Under the pieces are notes generated by a model. It was not told the DNA's origin, searched no databases, and saw only the letters and a program-made list of their open reading frames with translations. A program made the translations under genes and the position numbers. A stretch of 64,000 bases of DNA from Rhynchonema sp. JSB1_4 (lineage: Eukaryota > Nematoda > Chromadorea > Monhysterida > Xyalidae), in assembly GCA_030248065.1 (NCBI GenBank), contig JASAMV010005168.1:1-64000 (forward strand), in the 5' to 3' direction. Positions 25,201-35,155 of the stretch are shown one piece after another; the stretch's first letter is position 1, and each line of letters starts with the position of its first letter.

Positions 25201-28200
25201 CGTCAAACCACTCAAACCTTCAACACCAGGTGTGGTCAGTGTTGGAGGTGGGGGCAGTGGTTTTTTAAAAAAAAAAATTTTTTTTTTATTAAAAAAAAAA
25301 TTTTTTTTTAAAAAAAAAAATTCGTTCCAAAAGTTAAAAAAAAAATTTTTTTTTATTATTTCAAAATTCGAAAATTTCTCTATTTTTTTGCTCTAAAAGT
25401 GCTATTTTTTGCATAAAAATTGCTACTGTTAACATCACCCGACCCAACCATGGGTGTATTGGGTGCCATAATCGTTGTTTTGTGGCATCTAGACATAATG
25501 CACACACTCACATGGCCTCTCATATAATTACACATGTACATGTGACTAGGTGGGCATGCATTTATCCATGCAACAGACCCGAAAGCAGTGATTCGGTGTG
25601 ATATTCACCCTATATTTACACTGTTTGTCACATATTTGCATTGGTCGTGTACCAAGAGGCAATAGTTTCACCCAAATTTACCGTCTTGAGTGTCACAAAG
25701 CCACACCAAGGCACCCACACTACGTGGGGGAAGTGTACGGGTGTGTACCTGACTACTGTTGGTACTCATTGACCATTGTTTAGTATTGTTTTCGTGTCGT
25801 GACGTGAGTGCTTTATATGCACTTACCACACGTTATGGAAGAAAAATGGAACTATTTTTTGCTTTAGCGCTCATTTTTTTTCGTTTCTGGCAGTTTTTGG
25901 CTGGAATAAAAAATTTTTTTTTTAAATTAAAAAAAAATTTTTTAAAAAAAAATGGGGTTTGAATAAAAAAATTTTTTTATTAACCACTGGGTGGGGGGGG
26001 GGTTGGGGGGCTGTACATTAGGTATCCCCCCTCGCCTGGTACAGTAGGTATCCCCCGATGTCTGGCATGGTACAGTAGGTATCCCTCTGCAGTGTGGTGG
26101 CAGGCTAATCGACCCAAGATACCCTAGGGGGAAGGTTTCGGAGTTACTCGAGATACCCCCCAGAGGCTACCCAAGATACCCCTATGGTCCGTCAAAAGGC
26201 GAAAAAAGGCCGTTTTTTGCATGCAATTTTACTAAAAAATTGGTCTAAAAATGGGTACTTTTTGACATTTTTGTCGAAAATTGGCCTAAAATGACCATTT
26301 TTGGGTGTTTGCGCGAGGGCTTCGATTTTTAGGGCTTCGAGGTCGAAAAACACCGATTTTTGCCTTTGAAAAGCATAAATCTACTTACTCGATATCAGTG
26401 TAGTTCCTGGGGGGGGAGGGGTTCCCCCCTAAGGTACACTAACCGCCGCGACCAAGGTACACTAGTACACTAACCGCCGCGCCAGGTACACTAACCGCCT
26501 CAATTTTTGCCTAAAATAGGCAATTTTATGCCTAAAATGGGCATTTTTAGGCCTAAAATGGGTAATTTTTAGGTCAATGTTGTCAACAGTCGCCAAAATA
26601 CCCTTTTTATGGAGAATTTTTTCCAAAAAGGGCCAAAATACGGTCAAATTTTCTACCTCAAAAAGTGACTCTTTCCTGAATTTGGGTCTTCCCCCCCTTC
26701 CCCCCAGGGAGGTACACTAACCGCCGCACGGAAAAAAGGGGTAGGTACACTAACCGCAGCGCCGGACAAGGAACTACACTGCTCGAGATACCCTTTGGGG
26801 TCGGCTCGAGATAGATACCCTTCCCCAGTGTTGGAGGTAGGGGGGGGTTTGGGGGGTAGCCCCCCCAGTACAGTAGGTATCCCCCTCGCCTGGTACAGTA
26901 GGTATCCCCCCGATGTTTGGCATGGTACAGTAGGTATCCCCCCCGATTTTCACCCCGGTACAGTAGGTATCCCCCCGATTTTGCCTCAAAAGTGCCAATT
27001 TTTGACCAAAAGGGCCAAAATTAGTGTAAAATCAGTGGTTTTTACCTCAAATCAGTGTAGTGGCTGGGGGGGATGGGGGGGATTCCCCCCCTAAGGAGTA
27101 GGTACCTTGCAACCACCCCTTGGGGGGGGATGGGGGGGGAAGGGTAGGTACCTTGCAACCACCCCGGAGGGTACCTTGCAACCATCAATTTATGGTTTTT
27201 ATAGGCAAAAATGGGTGTTTTTTGACCTCAAAACCCCAAAATTCGCGCGCTCCGCGCGCAAACCTCCATATAAAAGGTGTTTTAGGCAAATTTTCGGCCA
27301 AAATGCAAAAAAGTACCTATTTTTCGGCCAAATTTGCAGTATAATGCATGTAAAAAACACCCTTTTTTCGGACCTCAGGGGTACCTTGCAACCTTCCGGA
27401 GGCTGGGTAGGGGGGTACCTTGCAACCATCTGGATCCATCCCCCCCAAGGGCATAGTAGTGGCTGGGGGGGGTGGGGGGGGGGTTCCCCCCCTCTCAGTA
27501 CTTCCCCACCACACCCCCGGGGGGGGGGGGGGGGGGGGGGGGTTGAGTACTTACCTCTCACAACTCCAAATCATACCTCTCACAAGCAATTTTATACCTT
27601 TTTAAGGCAAAAATCGGTGTTTTTCGACCTTATTTTCCCAAAAATCGCGCACTCCGCGCGCAAACCCACCCATAATACCTATTTTTAGGCGATTTTCGGC
27701 GAAAATTTTGAAAAAGTACTATTTTTACCTCAATTTTTGGCCAAAATTGTATCACAAAAACGGTGTTTTTTCGCCTTTTTGGGTGACCAAAATCATACCT
27801 CTCACGCTTCCGGTCCCAACCCCGCATCATACTTACCTCCCACACATGGGCCTGCCACTACACTGCCCAAGGGTACCTTGCAACCATTTGCCTGCCACTA
27901 CACTGCCTCAAATTACCCCAAATTCGCGCGCTACGCGCGCAAATACTACGTTTTCACACGATTCCACACATAATAACCACATTAAAAATTTTCACCCCAA
28001 AACCTAACCCCCCAAACCCCCCTAGGTACATAACCCCCCCCCAGGCCATCGGCTCTGGTACAGTAGGTATCCCCCCTCTCCGAGCGCGGTACAGTAGGTA
28101 TCCCCCTCCAGCAGTGTAGTTCCTGGGGGGGGGGAGGGGGGGGTCCCCCCCCTCGGGTACGCTATCTCCCCCTCAGGTGGTACACTATCCCCCTATCTCC

Positions 28201-29086
28201 CCCTCCGGGTACACTATCTCCCCCAATTTTTGCCTAAAATAGGCATTTTTAGGCCTAAAATGGGCATTTTTAGGCCTAAAATGTGTGATTTTTGGGTCAA
28301 TGTTTTCAAAAGTCGCCAAAATACCCTTTTTATGAAGAATTTTTTCCAAAAAGGGGTAAAAATAGGTCAAATTTTCTACCTCAAAAAGTGACTTTTTCCC
28401 GATTTTGGGTCTTCCCCCCCTTCCCCCCCCTCGGGGGTACACTATCTCCCCCTCCGAAAAAAACGGAGGGTCCGCTATCTCCCCCTCCGGACCAGGAACT
28501 ACACTGCCCTCCAGAGTACCTCCAACACTGCCCTTCCCCCCCCTAAGGGTTGACTCGAGATAGATACCCCTTAGGGGGGAATCCCCCCAGCCACTACAGT
28601 AGTGCCCCCCTGTTTTCACCCCGGTACAGTAGGTATCCCCCGATTTTGCCCTAAAAGTGCCAATTTTTGACCAAAATGGCCAAAATTAGTGTAAAATCAG
28701 TAGTTTTTGCCTCAAATTACCCAAAATTCGCGCGCTACGCGCACAAACACTACGTTTTCACACGACTCCACACATAATAAAAACATTAAAAATTTTCACC
28801 CCAAAACCTAACCCCCCCAAACCCCCTTAGGTGCATAGCCCCCAGGCCATCGGCTCTGGTACAGTCGGTATCCCCCCTCCCCTCCAGAGTACCTCCAGTC
28901 CAACACTGGGTGTGGTAAGTGTGTGAGGAGAAAATTTAGGGAAAAGTAAAAAAACGCACAGCAGCGCAACATCTGCACGATCACGTCCACACAACTGGAA
29001 TCGGTCGCCTCAAATCCGTGCTGTCGCAATATGGCAGCAGCAGCCATGCGCAGACATTTGCGGTAGGGGCCATCGTTTTCGGTCAT
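19271..29086 (-). CDS. TAF8: TFIID subunit TAF8
   Basis: Five exons, phases all consistent: 29086-28960, 21019-20846, 20491-20358, 20045-19901 and 19581-19271; about 296 aa, close to the family length. Exons 1-2 encode the N-terminal histone fold (MLRCLMQESSRCAKQIAENN, then VMALPAYVAQS), which pairs with TAF10 in TFIID. Exon 3 gives the proline-rich linker and the TAF8 signature DHLPQFPDAHTYIRS. Exon 4 carries the helix AEQQRAVEQSLVNFMLKT. Exon 5 contains VENAYLRAP, matching the conserved C-terminal NPYLRP-type motif. Intron 1 is 7.94 kb and almost wholly made of nested transposons; the other introns are 320-360 bp or less. An in-frame ATG at 29131 is an alternative start. The product should act in RNA polymerase II preinitiation-complex assembly. 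Confidence 0.93.
22112..22711. mobile_element. TIR element family H1, copy 2 (Harbinger-like)
   Basis: Inverted ends GGGTGATATTTTCGAAACGG and complement are flanked by ATT on both sides. At 600 bp it is longer than copy 1 (5002-5227) but shares the GTGTAAAGGTCAGTTGGG subterminal run. Confidence 0.8.
22855..25160. mobile_element. TIR element with CCGGTTTCCGG arrays and a 1.9-kb core
   Basis: Ends GGCCGCTTTCACAATCATCC and complement are flanked by TTA/TAA. Both subterminal regions (22870-23040 and 24990-25160) are arrays of CCGGTTTCCGG/CCGGAAACCGG, about 170 bp each. The core from 23050 to 24960 is ordinary-looking DNA with no transposase motif, so it may be captured host sequence. Confidence 0.75.
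26396..26781. mobile_element. hAT-like MITE, GGTACACTAACCGCC array type
   Basis: Ends CAGTGTAGTTCCTGG and AAGGAACTACACTG. Flanking duplications CTCGATAT and CTCGAGAT match at 7 of 8. Subterminal GGTACACTAACCGCC repeats occur at both ends in the same orientation. An empty version of the insertion site is readable at about 42605-42645. Confidence 0.9.
27053..27905. mobile_element. hAT-like element, nest level 4
   Basis: Ends CAGTGTAGTGGCTGG and CCTGCCACTACACTG. Perfect duplication CCTCAAAT at 27045-27052 and 27906-27913. Subterminal repeats are GGTACCTTGCAACCA. Confidence 0.92.
27452..27865. mobile_element. hAT-like element, nest level 5
   Basis: Ends CATAGTAGTGGCTGG and CCTGCCACTACACTG. Perfect duplication CCCAAGGG at 27444-27451 and 27866-27873. 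Subterminal arrays carry GTAAGTACT/CTCTCACA-type units and long G runs. Confidence 0.9.
28112..28506. mobile_element. hAT-like MITE, GGTACACTATCTCCCCCT array type
   Basis: Ends CAGTGTAGTTCCTGG and CCAGGAACTACACTG. Perfect duplication CCCTCCAG on both sides. The core is shared with 26396-26781, but the subterminal arrays differ. Confidence 0.93.
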
Positions 29087-29800
29087 TCTTTTTTCCGTCA
29101 GGCACCAACCAATACCAAAAACCAAACCCACAAGTGGCTGAAATGTTTTGGCGATTCTGTCAGACTGAAATCAAATTTTCTTTTTTACGGTTTGGCTTGG
29201 GATCTTTGATCTTTCTTGGATGTTCCATAATTTTTCAGTTTCTTCGTCCTATTGCTTTGGGATTGTGTTTAACCAGCGGAAAACCGGTTTAGGCTCAGTG
29301 TAGTGGCGGGCTCATGTGTGCGAGGTATTAAGTATGATGCAGGTTTGGATTTGGACCGGACGCGAGAGATATGATTTTTGTCACTCAAAAGGTAAAAAAC
29401 GCCTTTTTTATTCCAAAATTTTGGTCAAAAAGAGGTAAAATGGTGCTTTTCCAAGTTTTCGCCGAAAATCGCCTAAAATGTGTATTATTGGCGATGGCGA
29501 CACCAAGTCCACAAAAATATGGTTGCTGATGACAACAAGATTGTCACTCCGCTCAACTGACGGAGAGATTTTTCGAAAAAACCTTGATTGCGCATTTTGG
29601 GAAAAGCTAGTCCAGTTTCAAAATTGACTTGCATTTTTCTCAGGCTTAGGCTTGGGCTTGGGCTTAGGCTTAGGCTTACTATTAGGCTTAAAAAACAAAA
29701 TGGTTTCGCCACGATGACTGAAAATCTCCTGTAGACTGCATTTATCTTTTCACACGAACCTTTTCACGAAACCAAAACAGCACACCGAAAGGGGAAAGGG
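29087..29800. other. Divergent 5' region next to TAF8
   Basis: The TAF8 promoter should lie here. No core promoter motif is convincing. A TTAGGC-like hexamer run is at 29640-29692. Confidence 0.4.
29640..29692. repeat. TTAGGC/TGGGCT hexamer run
   Basis: About eight six-base units of the AGGCTT/GGGCTT type occur in a row. The hexamer matches the nematode telomere unit TTAGGC, but the run is short, impure and interstitial. Related GCCTAA runs sit in WASP intron 6 near 40316. Confidence 0.7.
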
Positions 29801-31201
29801 GGTTGCGTATCATTGCGGTCCAGTGCTCATTAAGGTCCAGCGCGCATTAGGGTCCCATGCTACACTTGGGTCCAGTAGCGTTAGGGTCCATAGCATTAGG
29901 GTCCACCCATCGTTAGGGTCCATAGCATTAGGGTCCACCCCTCAGTAGGGTCCATAGCATTAGGGTCCACCCCTCAGTAGGGTCTATAGCATTAGGGTCC
30001 ACCTGACAAAGTATAGCAGTAGGGTCCACTGACCATTAGGGTCCATAGCATTAGGGTCCACCTGACAAAAGTGCAGCAGTAGGGTCCACTGACCACTGGG
30101 CAGTGTAGTTCCTGGGGTGAGGGGGTCCCCCCTAAGGTACGCTAACCGCCGCGACCAACGTACACTAGTACACTAACCGCCGCGCCAGGTACACTAACCG
30201 CCCAAATTTTTGCCCAAAGGCTTTTTAGGCCTAAAATGGGTAATTTTTAGGTAGATGATGTCAAAAGTCGCCAAAATACCCTTTTTATGGAGAATTTTTT
30301 CCAAAAAGGGACAAAAATCGGTCAAATTTTCTACCTCAAAAAAGTGACTTTTTTACTCGATTTGGGTCTTCCTCCCTTCCCCCCAGGGAGGTACACTAAC
30401 CGCCGCACGAAAAAAAGGGGTAGGTACACTAACCGCTGCGCCGAACCAGGAAGTACACTGCCACTGGGGTCCATACGTTTATGGTCCATCACGTTGAAAG
30501 GGCGTCTGGCGTGGGATCGCAATAATTTATGTGATATATATCATGCCAATGGATAACAAATCGACCATGCCGGTCGCTATGCAACATCGCCATTCTCGGA
30601 ACTTTCTTTTTGTGCTACATATGTATTTTGTATTGTCACACATTTTGTGAATTTCCATCATATATTCGCAGTGCGCGTTTCATAGTGTGTTCCATGTAAC
30701 TCGCTTCTGCCAATATAAGCGTAGCATGCACAAGACAATTTCAGTGCGGCCGATTTAAAGAAAGCGCCACCCCGACCCAACAGCACTGCCGCGCTTCTTT
30801 AATCACCGATCACAATGCCATTGTGGACTGTGGACCCTAATGCCATGGACCTAAGTGGTCACTAATGCTATGTGTGTAAGTGGCCAGTGGACCCCACTGC
30901 TACACTTTTGTGGACCCTAATGGTCAGTGGACCCTACTGCCACACTTTTGTCAGGTGGACCCTAATGCTATGGACCCTAATGGTCAGTGGACCCTACTGC
31001 TACACTTTGTCAGGTGGACCCTAATGCTATGGACCCTACTGAGGGGTGGACCCTAATGCTATGGACCCTACTGAGGGGTGGACCCTAATGCTATGGACCC
31101 TAACGATGGGTGGACCCTAATGCTTACTGGACCCAAGTGTAGCATGGGACCCTAATGCACGCTGGACCTTAATGAGCACTGGACCGTAATGATACGCAAC
31201 C
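29801..31201. mobile_element. Foldback element with minisatellite arms
   Basis: Arms of about 300 and 375 bp (29801-30095; 30826-31201) are inverted arrays of TTAGGGTCCA-type units, such as TAGCATTAGGGTCCACC. Outer ends are GGTTGCGTATCATT and complement. Flanks GGAAAGGG and CGAAAGGG match at 7 of 8. Long arms and this duplication length would suit a Mutator-like or hAT-like foldback; the class is inference. It is interrupted by a hAT MITE at 30101-30460. Confidence 0.75.
30101..30460. mobile_element. hAT-like MITE, GGTACACTAACCGCC array type, copy 2
   Basis: Ends CAGTGTAGTTCCTGG and CCAGGAAGTACACTG. Perfect duplication CCACTGGG at 30093-30100 and 30461-30468. Close relative of 26396-26781. 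Confidence 0.93.
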
Positions 31202-31818
31202 CGAAAGGGACACAAACTGATTGGGGGGACATTGTGTTAGAGACCAAACCAGTGACAAATGCTCGACGGAGCATTCATAGGGCAACGGTGATCCTTGACT
31301 CTGGCGTGCTTTTCTAGATGATGTGTACAGTTCAGGGCGGACATCACACACAACATGCATTTGGGACATGAGCTGGCTTCATAATTTGTGTGCTTCCTTG
31401 AGGAACAAAACATGATTATTTCGACGAATTTGATTTCTAAAATGGAGAAGTCGGGTTAACCCGTGCTAAAATATATTGTGGTTTTTTACTAAAACTTTAC
31501 AGCTTTTAGCCACAAGTAAGATATTCCATTTCCCTGTCGACACAAAAAGTACCATAAGTGCAAGACAAATCTAAACAGAAATGATGTTCCAGAAAAATGT
31601 GTGTTTTAAGTTTCGGAAAAGTTTCGGAGGAAAAAATATAAAAAGGCGCGCCGGAATAAAGCCCTGAATTGAGAGCAATGCACTGTGTGCACCATGCATT
31701 GCGATCGACTTTCGACACGATCTTTATTTCCGTTCCTCCACACATTGAATTTTCTCTTCCATTGATTTTGTTTTATGACACGAGCGGGAGCGAAGCGACT
31801 ACCGTAAAATCTAAAATA
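31202..31818. other. Intergenic, nothing recognised
   Basis: This unique-looking sequence separates two transposon blocks. The last 20 bases (from about 31800) are the left end of an interrupted CCGTAAAA-type element. Confidence 0.4.
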
Positions 31819-31993
31819 CCGTAAAAACCTAAATACAAGGGGGGGGCTCTATTAATTCACTGACCCCATTTTCAAAAAATTATTTTCGTTTCCCAGCGAG
31901 AGCGTTCCGAATCCGGCGTTATTTTCGATCGATATTCCGAGGGGGCTCTATTCCGGGGGGGGGGGGGGGGGGGCTCTATTTAGGTTTTTACGG
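31819..31993. mobile_element. CCGTAAAAACC element, short copy
   Basis: Ends CCGTAAAAACCTAAATAC and complement are flanked by TA on both sides. It is inserted in another element of the same superfamily that reads ACCGTAAAATCTAAAATA on its left. Interior has GGGGGCTCTATT blocks and a 20-bp G run. Confidence 0.75.
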
Positions 31994-32117
31994 TACAAGG
32001 GGGGCTGTATTTTTTCACTGACCCCTTTTAGGGAGGCTGTATTTTTTCGCTGCCCAAAATCTCAAAAAATGTTCCCAAAAATGCCCCTAAAATGGAGTTC
32101 TGTCAGGGTGTTACTGG

Positions 32118-32540
32118 CAGTGTAGTGGCAGGCCCATGTGTGGGAGGTAAGTATGATGCGGGGTTGGGACCGGAAGCGTGAGAGGTATGATTTTGGTCAC
32201 CCAAAAAGGCGAAAAAACACCGTTTTTGTGATACAATTTTGGCCAAAAATTGAGGTAAAAATAGTAATTTTTCAAAATTTTCGCCGAAAATCGCCTAAAA
32301 ATAGTTATTATGGGTGGGCTTGCGCGCGGAGCGCGCGATTTTTGGGAAAATAACGTCGAAAAACACCGATTTTTGCCTTAAAAAGGTATAAAATTGCTTG
32401 TGAGAGGTATGATTTGGAGTTGTGAGAGGTAAGTACTCAACCCCCCCCCCAACCCCCCCCCCTCGGGTTTTGTGGTAGGTAAGTACTGAGAGGGGGGGGG
32501 GGTAACCCCCCCCCCAACCCCCCCCCCAGCCACTACTATG
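32118..32540. mobile_element. hAT-like element, GTAAGTACTCA type
   Basis: It starts CAGTGTAGTGGCAGG and ends CAGCCACTACTATG (mutated). Perfect duplication GTTACTGG at 32110-32117 and 32541-32548. It shows the uninterrupted GGGAGGTAAGTATGATGCGG stretch that is split in the copy at 32849. Confidence 0.9.
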
Positions 32541-32848
32541 GTTACTGGTCATTATTGAGTGTTTTTAGGTGCAGCAGATCTTCCATAATTTTATTATTAT
32601 TCTGTCATAATTTTTGCGATTTTTTTTGAACGTATTTTTTTGGTCGAAAATTCATAGTTTTCCATGAAAAAGTCGTCAGATGGGCAATACTGATCACTTA
32701 CTTGCCAAATCCAGCAGAAATTTTAGTATTTTTGACAAAAAATCCCTTCTTTTCAGTAAAATACATACCGTAAAATCTAAAATACAAGGGGGCTGTATTT
32801 TTTCACTGACCCCTTTTAGGGGGCTGTATTTTTTTGGGGGGCTGTATC

Positions 32849-33680
32849 CAGTGTAGTGGCAGGCCCATGTGTGGGAGGTACCGTAAAAACCTAAATACAG
32901 CCCCCCCCGGAATAGAGCCCCCCCCCGTAATACAGCCCCCCCAAAAAGGGGTCAGTGAATTAATAGAGCCCCCCCGGAATAGAGCCCCCCCTAAGTAACA
33001 TCCCCTATACAGTAGTGTATTAACGCTTGATAGTGGTGCACAAGTTCATTTACGCACGTTTACTGTTAGTTCAGAGCACATAATACACCTCTTATTGACG
33101 AATAGACACGAATAAATGCGATTACCCTACAAGCGAAAAAACATCCTTTCAAACCCCTTTTTTGGGGTTTTTAGGGGTATTTCTGGCAATAATTTTTTCA
33201 GGTTTGGGTCAGTGAATTAATAGAAGCCCCCCCGGAATAGAGCCCCCCCCCGTAATAGAGCCCCCCAAAATGGGGTCAGTGAGTTAATAGAGCCCCCCCT
33301 TCTATTTAGGTTCTTACGGTAAGTATGATGCGGGGTTGGGTGGGACCGGAAGCGTGAGAGGCAGGGGTGAGAGGTATGATTTTGGTCACCCAAAAAGGCG
33401 AAAAAACACCGTTTTTGTGATACAATTTTGGCCAAAAATTGAGTTAAAAATAGTACTTTTTCCAAGTTTTCGCCGAAAATCGCCTGAAAATAGGTATTAT
33501 GGGTGGGTGCGCGCGGAGCGCGCGATTTTTGTGAAAATAAGGTCGAAAAACACCGATTTTTGCCTTAAAAAGGCATAAAATTGCTTGTGAGAGGTATGAT
33601 TTGGAGGAGTTGTGAGAGGTAAGTACTCAACCCCCCCAACCCCCCTCGGGTTTTGTGGTAGGTAAGTACTCAGAGGGGGT
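32849..33680. mobile_element. hAT-like element, truncated and split copy
   Basis: The left end CAGTGTAGTGGCAGGCCCAT matches 32118. It is split by a 439-bp element at 32881-33319, resumes as AGTATGATGCGGGGTTGGG and runs to about 33680, where another CAGTGTTGGAGGT end begins (about 33685). The right terminus is missing. Confidence 0.75.
32881..33319. mobile_element. CCGTAAAAACC element, 439 bp, TA duplication
   Basis: Ends CCGTAAAAACCTAAATACAG and TTCTTACGG are flanked by TA. The host copy at 32118 has the same site with a single TA, so the insertion and its 2-bp duplication are directly visible. G/C-run blocks GGGGGCTCTATT recur inside. Confidence 0.9.
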
Positions 33681-33756
33681 AACCCAGTGTTGGAGGTGGG
33701 GGGTTTGGGGGGGGGGGTAGCCCCCCCAGTACAGTAGGTATCCCCTCGCCTGGTAC

Positions 33757-34163
33757 CAGTGTAGTTCCTGGTCCGGAGGGGGAACAGACGTACCCTCCAC
33801 TATTTTCGGAGGGGGAACAGACGTACCTACCTGGGGGGGGGGAAGGGGGGGGGGGAAGTCCCAATTTGGGGGGGGGGACGGAAAAAAGTCATTTTTTGAG
33901 GTCGAAAAATTGGATTATTTTTGCCTTCTTTTGCGAAAAATCCCCTATAAAAAGGGTATTTTGGCGTTTTTTGGAGGTTTCACTTAAAGTTTACCTATTT
34001 TTGGCCTAAAAATGCCTATTTTAGGCCTAAATTTGCCAATTTTAGGAAAAAATTGGGGGAGCAGACGTACCCGGAGGGGGAACAGTGGGGCAGGCGTACC
34101 TCGGAGGGGGAACAGACGTACCCGAGGGGGGGACCCCCCCTCCCCCCCCCAGGAACTACACTG
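33757..34163. mobile_element. hAT-like MITE, GACGTACC/GGAGGGGGAACA array type
   Basis: Ends CAGTGTAGTTCCTGG and CCAGGAACTACACTG. Perfect duplication CCTGGTAC on both sides. It is inserted in a left-end fragment of a CAGTGTTGGAGGT element (from about 33685). Confidence 0.93.
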
Positions 34164-34497
34164 CCTGGTACCATAGTTTTTTTAGACACTTTTTAGGTGC
34201 AATTTGCACCTAAAAAATCAGAATTGCACCTAAAAATTCAGGGTTAGGTGCAAGGTTGCACCTAAAATTTTGGGCCCTTATTTGCTTAATTTAGCATTTA
34301 CACAGCATCCTTTAAGGTTGGAAAGCTTAGCTACAAAAAAAATGCGCTGCGCGGCTTTTCATTCCTTCCAATAAATTCCATCGAAGCATTTGGTCGACAT
34401 CGACAAAAAATATTGATCTGATTGATTGATTTCGTACACAGTTAGTACCTGGTGTGCTGGTGATAAGATTCAAAACAAATACATGCTGTACTAGGAT

Positions 34498-34829
34498 CAG
34501 TGCAGTTCCTGGTCCGGCGAGGCGGTTAGTGAACCTGCCCACTTTGTCGGTGCGGCGGTTAGTGTACCTCCCTGCTCCCTGTGGGGGGAAGGAGGGGGGA
34601 AGACCAAAATTCAGGAAAAAGTCCTTCTTTGAGATAAAAAATTTGACCTATTTTTGCCCTTTTTTGGAAAAAATTCTCCATAAATAGCGACTTTTGACAA
34701 CATTGACCTGAAAATTACCCATTTTAGGCCTAAAATGCCCATCTTGGGCTAAAAATGCCTATTTTAGGCAATAATTGCGGCGGTTAGTGTACCTTAGGAG
34801 GGGACCCCCTCCCCCCAGGAACTACACTG
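34498..34829. mobile_element. hAT-like MITE, GCGGTTAGTGTACC array type
   Basis: Ends CAGTGCAGTTCCTGG and CCAGGAACTACACTG. Flanks ACTAGGAT and ACTAGAAC share the first five bases. It is the reverse-orientation relative of 26396-26781. Confidence 0.8.
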
Positions 34830-35155
34830 ACTAGAACTAGAGCAGAGCATGACAACAGTATTAGATACCCACACAGTAAATGAACAGCGAAAGTAATTGA
34901 TTCGTACGTGACCCCCAAATGTGGATATGGTGACATGAAAATTTTACTGATTCGTTTTCTTCTCAATCGGTTCTCAATAATGAAACTAGTACAAAATGTG
35001 CTACAAAATGTTGAACTTTCCCTGAAAAGTTTGCTTTTGCTAAAAGAAAAAGCATTCATTGCGTTACAACTTTATTGAACTTCTAAAAGCACGCAAATAG
35101 CATTGAACACACAACCTGGCAAAAAAGCCTAAAATTGGCCTTTTTTGTCCAAAAC

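Larger units (their letters stand above)
26826..28530. mobile_element. hAT-like element, nest level 3
   Basis: Ends CAGTGTTGGAGGT and ACCTCCAACACTG. Perfect duplication CCCTTCCC at 26818-26825 and 28531-28538. Subterminal repeats are GTACAGTAGGTATCCCCC. It hosts elements 27053-27905 and 28112-28506. Confidence 0.9.
26096..28604. mobile_element. hAT-like element, nest level 2
   Basis: It starts CAGTGTGGTGGCAGG and ends near 28604 in CAGCCACTAC followed by AGTAGTG. Flanks TCCCTCTG and CCCCCCTG agree at 6 of 8. The uninterrupted counterpart of this family, in inverse orientation, is at 42508-42927. It is broken by the insertions at 26396-26781 and 26826-28530. Confidence 0.65.
25237..28908. mobile_element. 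hAT-like element, nest level 1
   Basis: Ends CAGTGTTGGAGGT and CAACACTG. The 8-bp duplication GGTGTGGT is perfect at 25229-25236 and 28909-28916. It contains all the nested elements listed below plus mirrored poly-A/poly-T blocks at about 25258-25400 and 25905-25985. It ends 51 bp inside TAF8 intron 1, next to the exon 1 donor. Confidence 0.85.

Noticed and set aside
27107..27688. Open frame of 193 codons in the TAF8 intron 1 nest
   Set aside because: It runs through two nested MITEs and G/C runs; the translation is low-complexity Gly/Pro and the frame changes between copies.
29812..30090. Telomere fragment (TTAGGG units)
   Set aside because: Units are spaced 15-20 bp with GTCCA between them and occur inverted at 30826-31201, so they are transposon arms and not telomere arrays.
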